The notes under the pieces were generated by a model. It saw only the letters and a list, made by a program, of their open reading frames with translations, was not told the DNA's origin and did not search any database. Source: Rhexocercosporidium sp. MPI-PUGE-AT-0058 (Eukaryota; Ascomycota; Leotiomycetes; Helotiales). Taken from it: a DNA stretch of 64,000 nucleotides. Location: assembly GCA_020746875.1 (NCBI GenBank), contig JAGTJL010000002.1:2046001-2110000 (forward strand). The letters are read 5' to 3'. Position 1 is the stretch's first letter, and each line of letters opens with the position of its first letter. The position numbers and the translations under genes were made by a program. Shown one piece after another: positions 49,800-63,022 of this stretch.

Positions 49800-52700
49800 A
49801 TTAGGGTTAGTATTAGAATTAGGCTTTTGGGATGGGGGAGGTTGTGTTTTGGGACGAAGGATGATACACTACTAAGTGTTTGAGATGTCGCCTTTTGTGG
49901 CATGTTTGGAACTCAAAGATAGGTATTCGAAGTCTGCGAGAAAGGAGACGAAGACATGACAAGATAATGATGATAAATGAGGTTTTGACGAAAGAGATTC
50001 CAGGTGCATTGCATATGTATATTAGCATGCAATAACCCTAAATAGAAGATATCAAGAAAAATAAAATAGATCGAACCAACAACCGATACAAACCCCTCAC
50101 TACGGGAGGTACGATGTGGAGATATGACTGTCGTCAGCCACTCCGTCAGCTGCAGCGTCAGAACCTAAACCGATAAATTTCGTCCGATCACTGCTGCTTG
50201 GCTAGAAGTACTTCGGAAATTGGATGAGCCTTAGAAGTTGGGACGAAGAGGGCAGGGACCGGGAACAATATTTCGATTTCGAGCCTGGTGATGAGATCTT
50301 TTGGTGATCGACGTTGCTGTTGCTCTCAGCTCGGCCCCTGTCAATATTCTCGCCCCTCCTTCCTCTCTTCCTCTCTCTCAGCCCGCCCAGATGTGTGCCG
50401 AGAATCATAACAATGTAATAAAAAACAAACACTCTTTAAACTCAGACGCCGCGCAGCCAGACCAGTCATATGGAAAAAGCAAGCAAGCCACTATCACGTT
50501 TCTCGGCTCTCGTTTCGCCAATCGCAGATTTTCGAAGACACCCAGAACACTCCCGCCACGAGGGAAGGGGTGTTCTCTGGTTCTAGGCTGAAGAAGTCTG
50601 GTGAAGATGGCTTCTGGAGTTCTGCGTCAATCTTCTGTCATCAGCTGGGAAGTCCAATAAGGTTGCAGAGGGGGGTTGTGTCGAGGAATAAGCTCCATGC
50701 CGCGTGGTGACTGTCACGACTTTCATGACTTTCGTCTGATGAGGCTGTCTTGCGGCGTCCAATGAGGGGGAGGGAGGGGATTTGATGCTCCGTCCGAAAG
50801 AAGAGCTTATGTGCCACAAGAAAATCCGTGCTCCATCGTCCCGAGCCTTTTCTCATGCTCGAGCCTCGAGGTCTGTGATCCAATTGTTGGACCGTGGAGA
50901 CCGGAACACCTCGAGATTGAATTGAGATTGAGATTGCGGGCACCACGGGAAGAGAAGAGTGGTGCGTGCTGAAGGCTAGAGATTGGATTGTGGAGGCTGG
51001 ATGATGAAGCCGTCCCATCATCGTGAAGCATCGCATCGTGCAAGTGATTGAAAAGCAAGTCGTGACGGCCCTTTTCTCGCTGCCCAATCCTGGCATCGAG
51101 CTCCTGCACCTGGTGTCAACAAGCTTCTGTTTACGGTAATCGTAGACTACCCGAGTCCACTGATTTGCCGGCGGCCATCCTTTCCAGAAGGAATCGTAAT
51201 TTCATAGAGTTGCTGCTGGACGAAAGGGGAGTGCTCGGAAGGGTAAAGATATGCTTGTTCGACAGGCCACTCGGAGGCTTGGGTAACATCCTGGGATCTG
51301 GTTCCCCGGGGCCAGGGGTGAAGAGAGATCAGCCACAGCGAAAGGAAAGGAATTGATAACACACCAAAGCCTGTGGAGGGACCGGACCACTCAGGGGTTG
51401 AAGCTCTCGAGTATCGAGCGATCGAGTGATCAAGTCCCAATCAGAAAGACCAATTATCAGACTCAAACTAGGTAGTGTAGTACGGTACAGTACAGTACAG
51501 GACTGTAGAAGGAAAGGAGATAACGGCTCCAAAACAAGAAGGGTTTAAAAGGGCACCATCTCCGGTGTAGGAAAAGACGCCTCCAAATCCCCCTCCCCCT
51601 TTCCCATCGCTGGGAGAAGGAAGGAGCCAGGGGCAGGGGGGCAGGCACATCGTGGACTTGACCTAATTCGTAAACTTCACTCGAGCTACTGCGAGCTTGT
51701 TGAGACCCGCCCCGCCTGGCCCGATTATCTACTTATCTCAACTTCCTGTACAGTACAGTACCGTACAGTTAGATACTCTGGTATGTACTGGACTGGATCG
51801 GACCGACCGTACCAAGTCCTTTGTCCCAACTGATTACTCTGGCATCTGTTGCTGAATCTTCCCATTTCATCACCACCTCACCCATACCGCTATCTGTCGT
51901 CTCTCTCTTTGTTCTCTGCATGAACTGTGCAGTACAGATCGCACCCAACCCAACCCATATCCGCAGCCACCTCACGCACGAATTACAGTACAGAGCAGGA
52001 CAGGCTATCCATCTCCCCCTGCCACTGGCTCCTCCACTCAACTTCTTAACCGACTCGGGGACCAGTCCGCGTAGGACAGGGAAGGGTAGGGTAGGGGTGT
52101 ATCTTCCAGCACGGAACGTGCATGCTTGCTTGCTTGCCATCTGCACTGCAACTCCGACTACAGTACACGCACGGCACACACCACCATCGCCATCGCCATC
52201 ACCGCGAACCTCCATCCTTTTTTTTCCTCTTCCAGCCCGGCTCCTCTCCACGTTCGCATTTTCGACGCGACATCCACTCTCTACAAGATCACGCACTCGT
52301 TGTGAGCATTTGGACAACCTCCTTCACGCGCCGTCGCCGTCGCCCTCGAATTACCACACCTCCCGTACGACCTTCTCCCCACCTGTCAATCCTTCGATAC
52401 CACCAGTTCACGGCTCGCGGCATCGAATAACCGTGCTGCAGGTTCCCTTCCCTCGTCACCGACACCAGAGCTACCTCGAAGTCGAAACTCATATCAGGGG
52501 TGTTAATCCAGTTGCGAAATATCTCCTTAGGCTAGAACGACGATTCAACAACCGGATTGTCGAAATCGAAACACCGCTTAACAACACATATCAACTCCGT
52601 ATCTGGAGATATAACATTCTCCCAAGGATCATTGGTTCGACAAGAAGCGTCGCAAGTTATTTAGGATTCTGGCGGCAATTGACTTTTTGACGAAGCATAC

Positions 52701-53429
52701 ATTAAATCAAATACTCCCAAAGTACCCAGGGTTTTTGTTGCATTGGGCTACAGAACCACCTGTTCCCTGCGGAACTGTCAACGGCTGTCAGTGCAAGGGT
52801 TTCGGAAAATAATAGCTTCAGCAATCACGACTCTTAGAGCATTCACCAACCGGGCGCCTGCATATACTGAAGAGGAGTGCATTTCACAAGTTGTACTGGG
52901 CCATTTCACTGGTTGCGAGATCTTGGTGCGATACAAAAACAGTACGTGAGTTGTAGCTTCACTTTCCCCCACTCTGATTTAACCCGTGAAGTTGATCTTC
53001 CTCCAAATGAGGCTTCCACAGATCATCTCGTCTCCTTATCAAGAATATCACGGACCGATCGCAATCATTTTTCAGATGCAAGCGCACTGACTCTTCGAAG
53101 TTCAAACAGCCCAACATTTGCTCAGGCATATTGAGGTGCATGTTATACCGTTTCACCTGCTCGGTACAGCGGGTTCTGTTCTCGACAGCTCCCCTCACCG
53201 GATCATTGAAGGCGCCTAATTGGACAAGGCTTGCTTGTTTTCCGGCATATTAATTCTAACACTACTTCTCCAGACACCAAGATTCAAACTTTTGAGTTTC
53301 CAAGCTCCAAGTTTCATGGAGGACTAGGGATCCACGGTTTGGTAGACCACTGAAGGACGACAGTACGCCTGTATATTATCGTTCGGTCCTCACCTGCACA
53401 TATTTGATCCTGCAGCTCATTTTTCCACG
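49800..53429. other. Long CT-rich upstream region of the kinesin gene
   Basis: This 3.6 kb region holds no convincing gene. It includes pyrimidine-rich stretches (52100-52400), GTACAGTA-type words (51480-51500, 51735-51770, 51935-51990) and an open frame at 51821-52690 whose composition follows the pyrimidine bias. The last 500 bases are a likely 5' leader of the kinesin. Confidence 0.5.
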
Positions 53430-56400
53430 ATGCAAGCCTCCATACCGCGGCCATCAAGGCCATCCTATGGTCCACCAACCACCGCTTTACCTGCATTACC
53501 TGTGTCGAAGACGCGCAAAAGCACAGGAAACATTCCCTCACTCTCCGATTCGAAGGTCGGTTCTCTGACACCAAATGTACCCAAAAGCGGCCTTCGCGCG
53601 CCCTCATCATCACAACTCTCAAATCCCGCCACTCCTGGAGGAAGTTCAGCACTTCCTAAATCGAAATCGACACCCGGAGTAAATGGCGCCGGCAAAACCC
53701 TCCGGAAGACCATAAGCATTAATGCCTTTCCGCAACCACCTCGAGGCATACGCACAACAAGTCTGCCACCAAGTCCTTTATCTGGGGGGCCTGTAGGGAG
53801 TGCAATATCCAGCGCAGGTGGAAACAGAAGGGAATCTACAGACACTAGTCCTGCAGGAATCAAGGCTCGCAAACGAAAGACTGGGTCAAGTCCGAAGAGC
53901 CAGAGCCAAAGTTACATTGGCAATGTGACTCCCAGTCTACTCAACGGTAGCGGGGACAGTAGGTCGATATCCAGTGGGCCGGGAGCACGAGGATCAGATG
54001 GTCTGTTAAGCCTCCCTTCGCCACCACAAAGCCGTAGCTCATCTGCGCAAGATTCATATTCTACCTCAGCAACTACTTTTGAAGAAAACGGCGACGGTCC
54101 TCGAGGAAGAGAACTTTCCGCAGATGCTACAGACGATCATCGAATGTCTAAACCGGCCGAAGGTAAGGGCAATGTCATTGTCAGTGTTCGAGTTCGCCCA
54201 GACGCTGGAGCCAATGGACAACCTGCGAAAACGGAGGGCGAGTGGATGGTAGATGGGAGGAGGTCACTGGTTGCATACAAGGGGAAAGAGGGAGGAGACT
54301 ATTATTATGGTACGTGGAGAAACGATACCTGGGTTGCAGAAGCTAATGATCTTAGACAATGTCTTTGCCACTCATGACAACAATGCAAAAGTTTACGATT
54401 CTTCGGCAAAACGACTGGTCCGACGGGTGATGGAAGGATATCACGGAACGGTCTTTGCATACGGAATGACTGGAACTGGAAAGACGTTTTCTATGCAAGG
54501 AACCGCAACATCGCCTGGTGTAATTCCGCTTGCCATCACTGACATTTTCTCCTACATCCGCGAAACGCCCTCCCGAGAATTCTTACTAAGAGTCAGTTAT
54601 CTGGAAATTTACAACGAAAAGATTCACGATCTCCTAAGCGCCCCGCCAGCTGGCACCATCCCAGGACCAGGCGCTCCCCAACAGGAAGAAATTAAGCTAA
54701 GAGAAGACAGCAAAAGAGGTGTCTATGCGAGCCCTTTAAAGGAAGAGATCGTACAGAGTCCCACCCAACTATTGAGAGTGATAGCCAGAGGCGATCACGC
54801 TAGACGGACCTCGAGTACACAATTCAATGCCAGAAGTTCTCGGAGTCATGCAGTCGTCCAAATAGTGGTTGAAAGCAGAGAACGGATTCCTGGAGGCGCG
54901 GCAATGGGAGATAACAAGCGATCAGGTCTGCTTCCTGGAGGTGTCCGTGTTTCAACGCTGAGTTTAATCGATTTGGCTGGATCTGAAAGGGCTGCCGAGA
55001 CCAAGGAGCGAAGAACGGAGGGGTCACATATCAACAAGAGTTTATTGACTCTCGGCACGGTTATTGCTCGCCTTTCAGGAGACAAGGACAAGGACGGCAA
55101 ACCTACCGACAAAGATGGAAAGCATCTCCCGTACAGAGATAGTAAGCTTACCCGGCTGTTGCAAGGAGCTTTGTCTGGAGACTCGCTTGTTAGCATTCTT
55201 TGCACAATCCAAATTGGATCAGCTGGGAGTGCTTCGGCACAAAATACCCACACTGGTGAGACGCTTAACACCCTCAAATTCGCATCACGGGCAAAGAACA
55301 ACATTGTTAGTCATGCCAAGAAGGCTGAAGAGGCGTTGGGAGCCGGAGGGGATGGTGGAGCAAGGGTCCTACTCGAGCGATATCGCATGGAGATTCTTGA
55401 ATTACGAGGCCAACTCGACGGGCAAGCGAAAGCGAAAGATGATGACGACGAGCGGGAGCGTGAAAAAGAAGCCGAGCAGCGACATGAAGAGCAGATGCTC
55501 GAAATGCAACTGGCTCGAACGGCGTTGAAGGAACGTATCGAGCATCTTAATCGCCTCATTCTTAGTTCAAAGTCCACAGGTGTTAACGCCAGTGGCTCGT
55601 ATTCCTCACTTGGTATGCATCCAAGGCTGTCGGCGATGGCCTCGAATGGTCATTTGTCCCAGATGTCCATGCGTTCGTCCATGGCAGCTTCGACCGCAGG
55701 GAGAAATTCGTTGGAGCGTACAGCTTCCATAAACTCAGTCTCGACGATTGGCGCCCTACCCAATAGTCAACGGCTCTCTGGGGAGCGTATGTCAGGTGGA
55801 TCTGCCGAGGATGAAGACTCGATAGGGGAGTTTGGGGACGGCACTGCATCATTGCAGGCCCAGAATCGTGCGCTACAAGCAGATCTTGCCGACAAGACGA
55901 GGTATTGTCAGACTCTGGAAAAACGCCTTATTCAAGCGAGGCGTTCGAGCCACTCTAGAGCATCGGTGGGGTTCTCGAATGCTAAAGCTGGCGTTATGGT
56001 CGGTGAAGATCATGGTGTTGCAGCGTTGCTCAAGGAGAAGGATTCCGAGATCGCTGATCTCCGAGCCCGACTCGACGATAAGGACCGGATGTTGACTGCG
56101 CTTAGAAGCGCCGCCAGATCGCGAGATACAGCTGAAGGGCCACGAGCATCCCAAAATCTGCACCTGCACTTGTTGGACAATGGCCCAATGAGCCCTGTCT
56201 CTGCTCGTGCTTCACAACTACTCGACAACGGCCCCCTGTCTCCTGTTCTGGCTGCAGGGCCCGTTGGTCTTCTATCGCCGAAGACACGCAAGCGAACGAA
56301 GAGCGTCGATGAGATGAGCAAGATGCTTGATGAGATGATTCAGGATCGAGTGGAGAGTGGACAGCTGGTCAAGGGTGCTCGTGGCAGCGTTCGGATAGTC

Positions 56401-56505
56401 AGCGAACGAAAACGTGATACCCTCGCCGAGTCCATGATGGGTGCTGAACCCAAAGCACCATTGGCGATGCCCGTCGAAGTACCGGCCGTTACATCGGAGG
56501 TGTAG
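53430..56505 (+). CDS. kipA: Kip2/KipA-type kinesin
   Basis: Two exons, 53430-54309 and 54356-56505, give 1,009 residues. A 245-residue Ser/Pro-rich basic N-terminus precedes the motor domain (about 246-610). The motor has VIVSVRVRPD, the P-loop GMTGTGKTFSM (about 330), switch I NARSSRSHAV, switch II LIDLAGSERA and the microtubule-binding SHINKSLLTLG. A neck and coiled coil follow (YRMEILELRGQL and EEQMLEMQLARTALKERIEHLN), then low-complexity spacers and a second helix (AALLKEKDSEIADLRARLDD). The GMTGTGKT loop, long basic N-terminus and short coils match the Kip2/Tea2/KipA family. These plus-end-directed motors carry polarity factors along cytoplasmic microtubules, and KipA sets straight hyphal growth in Aspergillus. 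Confidence 0.9.
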
Positions 56506-59500
56506 AATAACCAGCAATGGTTTGTGTACGAATTGAGTTGACGATTTCACTCGTTTGCGGTTTTTGATTTCTCGGCGTTTGGGCGAACGAGCGGCACTTC
56601 GCCGACTCCTTCTAATTCTGCTTCATTTATACCCCGTTTTGCGGTCCGTCGTTATCCCATGAGGAATCCCAGTTCATGTTCTTTTTGATTTTGGTTTGGG
56701 TTTGGTTTTTTTCAGATGGGAAGAAAGAAAGCGTAGAAGGAGAAAAATACTCGATTCGATTCGGCATTTATTCAAAGAAGAGATGCGGCACCACTGCCAC
56801 ATTGTAATTGTATGCTAGGGATTGGGGATTGGCATCGGGCACATACTGGATTGATCGATGGACTGATTGAGTGACTGGAGATCGATGGGATTGGCATTTC
56901 TTTTTGATACACTCGGCGTTCTGAGCGTTAATGGAAATGGAATGGGAGTAGGAATGGTTTTTGATGGAAGGTATGGATGGATGATTTGTGTTGATACCAT
57001 GGTCGATAGATTTGTGGGGGTGGGGATGGGGATGGGAAGTAGTAGACAGATGGGATTCAGCGAGCGAACGAGAGAGAACAAGAAAAGGAGAGGAGAGGGG
57101 AAGAGGAGAGAAGACAGCGATCAACGAGCGGAATATAATGGAATGCATTATGAACACACAGCATGCAGAATTTTCTATTTGTGACGTGAGGCTGAAGACT
57201 TGCGTTTGCTTTGCTTTGCTTCTTTTCCCTGTTTTTGCAAACAAGGTATAAGAGGGAGTAAGAATGTATGTGGCTTGCGAGGGATGACTGGTTATGCTGT
57301 GACCCGTGAGCTTTTCCTCTACTAGAAAAGGGAGGACGAATGGGATGCGTTTCTACTGGTGGGTATTTACTTTTGTCATGTATTTTTGAGAAGTGATGTA
57401 TTTATGATTTTGAGGGGGAGGAAGGGGAGAAGTGCGAGTGGATGATCTCGGAGTTGCTTGTCCTGAGGAATCTAGTTTGTTTGAAAGGAAGGAAGCGTGC
57501 TTGGAAATAGAGGGCCTGTTTGGAGTACGGCATGTGTAGCTAGCTGAATACTTGTGCTGTAGCTGAAGGGTACGGCAGGGCAGGGTAGAATGTGGAGATA
57601 CTCAATTGGTTGTATTGTATCAGAATGGCTTGGAGTTGTTTGGAGGGCAAGTCACTTTTCAACCCGCCTCTGTCGTTGGCTATTGACAGTATCGATTACC
57701 ATTTGCATTCTGTATCTTCAATCTCATGTTGGATGATATATCGACTTTTGTCCGCAGGATGGACTCGATATCAGAAATATCATAGGTCGTTTATTGAATT
57801 CGACTGATCAGCTGAACATTTCGGAAGTAGGATTCTGTTTGTACACTGTTTGGGTGTACGGGGGCTATATTTGGTACGTTGGTACATGGTTCATGTAAGG
57901 CATCTGTCTTTCCAGTCGAGGCAACCGCATCGCCACGCGGTCGATGTTGGTCGGGAGGTACTTAAGTACAGCCCCAGATGTGGGAGGCTGCATGTTGCGT
58001 GGTTGGTAAATAGATATTGAATATGCGATCGAGTCTTTTGTTACTGCTGGCCGATAAGGAATGGGAGTGAAGAACTCGCTTAAGAGTTTACCCTTTTTCG
58101 TGAAGGTAGTTATGAAATTCACAAATTCGCGACAATCATAACAATCGTGAGAAACAAGTGAACTTACAATGCCTTGGCATTACGTATTAATTTTTGGGGG
58201 CAACTCAATCTACATCACGACATCTTTCCTCCGATCTCATCCCAACTCTTGCCATCTCATCTCCTCTTACAACGCCTCCGAGATGCTTGAACTCTGTGAT
58301 CGCCTCTGCAACTCTCCACGTTTGAGGCTAGACCTATCAGAGGGTTGACATGATGTTGGTCACATGTTGGGTGGTTATGTATGGTGCTATTGGTTGGGTT
58401 ATGATGCATGGTTGCCGGAGCTTGGTGCGTTGGGACGTTTCAGAGTTACTAGGGTGGTGAACGAACGAACAAGCGGGCCGAGGATGCTAATTGATTTATC
58501 TAGAAGTGGTTTTCCTAAGTGGTGGAAGAAGGGAAGAGAGGAGGGGGGAATAGTACAGTACTGTCCACGTATGAGAAGAGAAATATGCACCTAGATCTCT
58601 CTCTCGGTCTTCATCCTATGACCGTGCCGGATGGTGCATACTTTACGCAGACCTCGCTTGGCTCAAAAACATCAGGAACCTCCACCATCCACGTCTCCTC
58701 TTTTTGATCGCCGTAATGTACGCCCCTTCCACCCAATCCCTGCTCCTTTGAACCCGCCAAACGGGCTCCTTCCCCTTCAGACCCTTCAATCCCTTCGCTT
58801 CCAAGAGAAACATCTCCTCTCATCGGCCAGATCCTCAACGGCCGTCCGGATTCGTGCATCATTACCATTTCCCCTCCAAGGATCAGTCCGGACAAGGACC
58901 CAGGACCCAGGACCCTCGATCCGCGCACAGTCTTCCGTCTTGTATCAAGTCGGTTTCTACTTCCCTGTCGTGTCCTGTGGTCTCTGCCATGAGATGATCG
59001 TCTTCTTCTTCTCCTCCTCTAGAAACTCGTCATCTTCTTCTTTCCCCTCCTATTCATCCACTCCACTTCATGAAATTCGTCGACGACGAAGGCTTTTGAT
59101 TGCTGCTTGTTTCTCTTTTCTCCCTTGTTGTCTTCCCCCCTCCTCTCACTCTCGCCTTCACCTTGGCCCTTTGCCCTCTGCCGTTGCTGCATGTAGATCC
59201 TGCGCAGGGAGCGAGGATTTGCATTTGCATTATTGGTTGGAGTCTCGTGTCTTGTCTTACTTGTTGTCTGAACTGGATTACCTTCCCTTCTTCGACACCG
59301 TCGCTGGCCTCCTTCCTCCTTCAAATCAATCCATTCGATTCAGACCTCAACTGTGCCACTATTGCCACTTCTAGACGGCTCTGTCACCCCTCAATCTATC
59401 TCCCGCCGTGGTGATCTTCTCCACAGTCCACGTTCGGTCGCCAAGCTTCCTCCCACGACGACTTCTTAATCTGTCTCCGACACTTCGTTAGCTGGATTTG

Positions 59501-59883
59501 AGACTTCAAGGGCTCTGTTTGTTCCTTCAATCTTTCGACATCGGTCTCGCTCACTCACCGTGGTGTAGCGTCGCCTTTCGTAGATCAAGACAGCTTTGGC
59601 CTACCTTTGTCCCTGTGCCGTCTCCACTGTTCGTCGACGGTCTCGACCCCGAGTTCCTCGATTCAATGTCTTGACGTCCTTCGTCTATTCTTTCTGTGCA
59701 GGCACGCAATAGCACTTTCTAAGACTGCTTTCTTCGACAGTCAAAATTCATCAAACGAGTTTCAATTCGATTATTCAGATTCACGTCCATTCTTCACTTT
59801 CTTAGTTGAATAGTGCGATTTTCTTCTTCACCTGCATTCAGATACAGCTTCTTCTCTACTTTGGCTGCGCCAAATACCTTCAA
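56506..59883. other. Long intergenic region, no gene recognised
   Basis: This 3.4 kb region lies between the kinesin 3' end and the glycosyltransferase-like gene. The first part is G/T-rich and the last 1.2 kb (58600-59880) is strongly C/T-rich, as in long fungal leaders. The open frames are driven by this bias and look unlike proteins. Confidence 0.5.
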
Positions 59884-61775
59884 ATGCCACCTCGTCTGGA
59901 CTTGAAGCAAACACACACACAAGAAAACATGATTCTCTCATCACGAAAATCTCCTCGCCTAAGCTTACGGCCGGGCAAATACGATACTTCGGATCGAGGT
60001 CCGACTTCTTCGACTTCTTCTCGATTCAGCTTCCAACATTTGATCGTCTCCCCGCCACCTTCCCCAGGTCTTCCAGCTTTGATGCCCAGACATGGAAAGC
60101 CTACGCCTACACATACCCCGAGAAGATGTTTTAGGGCAGCGTGCTGGCTGGTTGGTGTATTGGCCATGTTATACTTGGGGTTGAGATTCACTAGAATACA
60201 GTTGGATGATGTTAGGAGACCGGTGGGATGGACAAGTCATTCTGGCGAGGAATATGAGATGTTTGGAGACTCCGAATTGCCTGATTTTCCAACACCAGTT
60301 GTAGTCACAGACAAACGAGGGAGAGCCAAGTGGACAGTTTCGATCCCTCCGGATCTTGACTTCCCTCTGGCGCCTGAGCAATATGCCGAAATTTGTCAAC
60401 AGAACATGGAAGTTGCGAATCATGTTGTGGATTTACACGCTCACCTCCATAGACAACATTTCCATCACGACTACTACCATGTAGACCAGAATTTTATGGA
60501 TGTAGCCGAAGCGGAATTCTATGGACTGCTCCCTGGACCTAAGGCGAAGACAACGATGAAGGAGGGTGGTTCGGTGGTAGGAGAGAATACGGGTGGGTTG
60601 ATTGAGTTGAAGGTTTGCGAGAAGACCTTGACTTTCGTTATGGAGACCTCTGATGCTGGCCTGGGAAAGACTTTAATGATGATGTGGACTGCTTATGGTT
60701 TGGCACAAAAGGAAGGAAGGGATTTCTTTGTCGATGACTCGAGATGGTAAAGTATTTCGGGACAAACTTCTGAAATATACTAATTCATTATAGGGCATAT
60801 GGCAAATATACCAGCTACTTCAAATCGCCCCCCGTCCCTTCTTGCCGACCACCACCACGACATGAGATGTTGCCTTGTCCACATCACGCACGTCATCTTG
60901 TTGTATCAGCAGCAACATCGGCATATACTTTTGGAGGCTCTTTCACTGAGCAATTTGAAGATCCTAGGAAAATGGAGGTCTACCGCCAAAAGCCCATTTA
61001 CGCCCTCGCTCGCACCGGATACGAAGCACTATTCAAACTTAACGATGGAGATCAAAAATATGTCGAGGATCGTATCTCGACTCTCGTAGAGAAAACTCTT
61101 CGCCCTCCACCAGAGACCGAGAATGGTATCATCATTGGAGTCCACGTCCGCCATGGAGACCGACACCCATACGAATTCCAGTACAAGGACGCATACGTGC
61201 CGCTCGATCGTTATGGCGACAAAGCAAGAGGTATTCTCTACGACACTTTCAACAGCTCGGGACCGGACGGAGACGAGAATTTGATGGCTGAGATGCACAG
61301 TGTATTTGTGGTAGCATCCGACGATCCAGACGTCTATGACTCGGAAGAGTTCTCCCACGCACTCAGAGCACAAGAACTCATCCGCCTGGCCTCAAAAAAG
61401 AGTATAAATGCCGCCAAGCCAAGCGGTGGTGCGATCCGCAAATTCGTCGACGAGAACGTAGGCTGGGAAGGCGGATTCTTCGCTGGCATGTTCTGGAGCT
61501 TGGGAAAACCCACTAGTGTTCCAGCCACAGCTGTTGAGACCCCCGATACAAAATTACCGCCTACAAACGAAGCATTGCGGCTACGAGAGCTCGTTGGGCG
61601 GGCATACTTGATGGATCTCGCGGTTCTGGGGAAAGCGAGTGATCGTCTGGTTTGCACGATCAGTAGCAGGGGTTGCAAAATACTGGCCGTCATGATGGGT
61701 TGGGAGGCCGCCATTGAGCAGGGCAAGTGGGTCAACATCGATGGGGATTTCGAGTGGAGGGGTATCGACTGGTGA
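59884..61775 (+). CDS. Type II membrane protein, fucosyltransferase-like (GT23/NodZ-like) candidate
   Basis: Two exons, 59884-60746 and 60794-61775, give 614 residues from MPPRLDLKQTH; Met17 (59932) is an alternative. A basic cytosolic tail of about 80 residues is followed by one membrane segment (CWLVGVLAMLYLGLRF), the Golgi type II layout. The lumenal part has a conserved N-terminal block (SDAGLGKTLMMMWTAYGLA, then DDSRWAYGKYTSYF), GVHVRHGDRHPYEF, and near the C-terminus DLAVLGKASDRLVCTISSRG. An Arg-bearing HVR-G-D/R motif and a late acidic segment with a conserved Ser/Arg turn resemble alpha-1,6-fucosyltransferase and NodZ folds. The specific donor and acceptor are unknown, and the family call is an inference from motif shape. 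Confidence 0.72.
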
Positions 61776-63022
61776 TTGGCTCATTCTTCCCGGTCATCGA
61801 GCAAACACATTCGCCTTTTCTGGTGAGAATTTTCTTTTGTACGGTATTCTCTTCTCTGTGACAGGGTTTAGGGTTTGAGGCATTTTTGCGTGCGTGCTTG
61901 CGTGCATGGTTTGGTGTTGGTGGTTTGTAGATCGTATGATACACACTCGCTTTTTGTTTCTTAGAGAGGAGGGAGGTGATGTGTGGGGATATGCATTGTA
62001 CATAGGTGATACCAGAACGAACAAAAAGTCTTTTGGGGGTTGAGATGAGAGATAGTAGTAGTGGTTGATGAAAAGCCTGGGGCTTATTTAGATAGGAGGG
62101 ATCAGATGACAACAGATACATTCATATATACGTATATACATTCAAATGCGCTCAAGGGCAGCCAATGTGGCATTCTGCATGTGAACAGTTGTGATATTCC
62201 ATGGGTCGGCAGGGACCTCTGGCTATGATGAATGTCAGAAGGGTTCATACTCTCCTTACCTGAAATACGTTCATCCCGAGCACTGGTTCTAGGCGTGCTT
62301 AGTATCTGGAACCCAATGTATCGATTAGTCTTCAAGTATACTCCGACTTGAGAGCGTCTTAAAAGGACAATCATGAACAACGAGTAGTAGGAATCAGCGA
62401 GACCTGTTCGGTTTCCTCTTTAGCGGAGCTAGGGGCGCCAAGGTTGTTGGAAGTGACAAGTCCCTTGATGAAAGAAGGAAAGAAAGAAATAGACCCAATA
62501 CTTTTCTTTTTCGAACAATGCTATAGATGTACTCAGTGTCCTCAGTCAAGTCTAAGTGCCACCCATTCGACGCCGACGGCTCGACAAGATACCCACCTGT
62601 AAGGTGTGAACGAGTTCGCTTCGCGTACTTTGCGGAAATGTAAACAAAGCCTCATGGGTAGTAATAGAATCTCCAACGAAGAAAAGCCCTGACAGGATGG
62701 GTTTTTTCCTCTTCGAAAATTTGTTTTCTTTATTACTTGTTCCTGCTTTTGGATGACGTTGTATGCTGTAGACCAATCAGTGGCTTCTAGGTAGGTGCGA
62801 AGGACCTCCTACTCCTTCCTAAACCTCGCAGCTCAACTTCAAGCTCCGGGAAGCTCGTTCCTATTTGGCAAACGGACTTAAATGGGGGGTTTTCAGTCTT
62901 CTAGTCCTTCTAGGGTTCTTTTCCTCTTTAACTCACTATCTGCTGAATTCTATTCCCTGGTCTCCCATCTCTCTCAAGTACAAGCTGTAAAGCCCACGAC
63001 GACCTGGGTTGCCCAGAACGAC
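61776..63022. other. Intergenic region, no gene recognised
   Basis: About 1.25 kb of AT-mixed sequence with the 3' flank of the preceding gene and the leader of the F-box-like gene. An upstream in-frame extension (62882-63022) has leader-like composition. No repeat or RNA gene was seen. Confidence 0.45.

Noticed and set aside
51821..52690. Plus-strand open frame of 289 codons upstream of the kinesin
   Set aside because: Composition follows the local pyrimidine bias, rich in Pro, Thr, Ser and His, with no domain; a competing frame of 182 codons exists on the other strand.
58631..59374. Plus-strand frame of 247 codons before the glycosyltransferase-like gene
   Set aside because: Ser/Pro/Leu/Phe-rich translation reflects the CT-rich leader; no domain seen.
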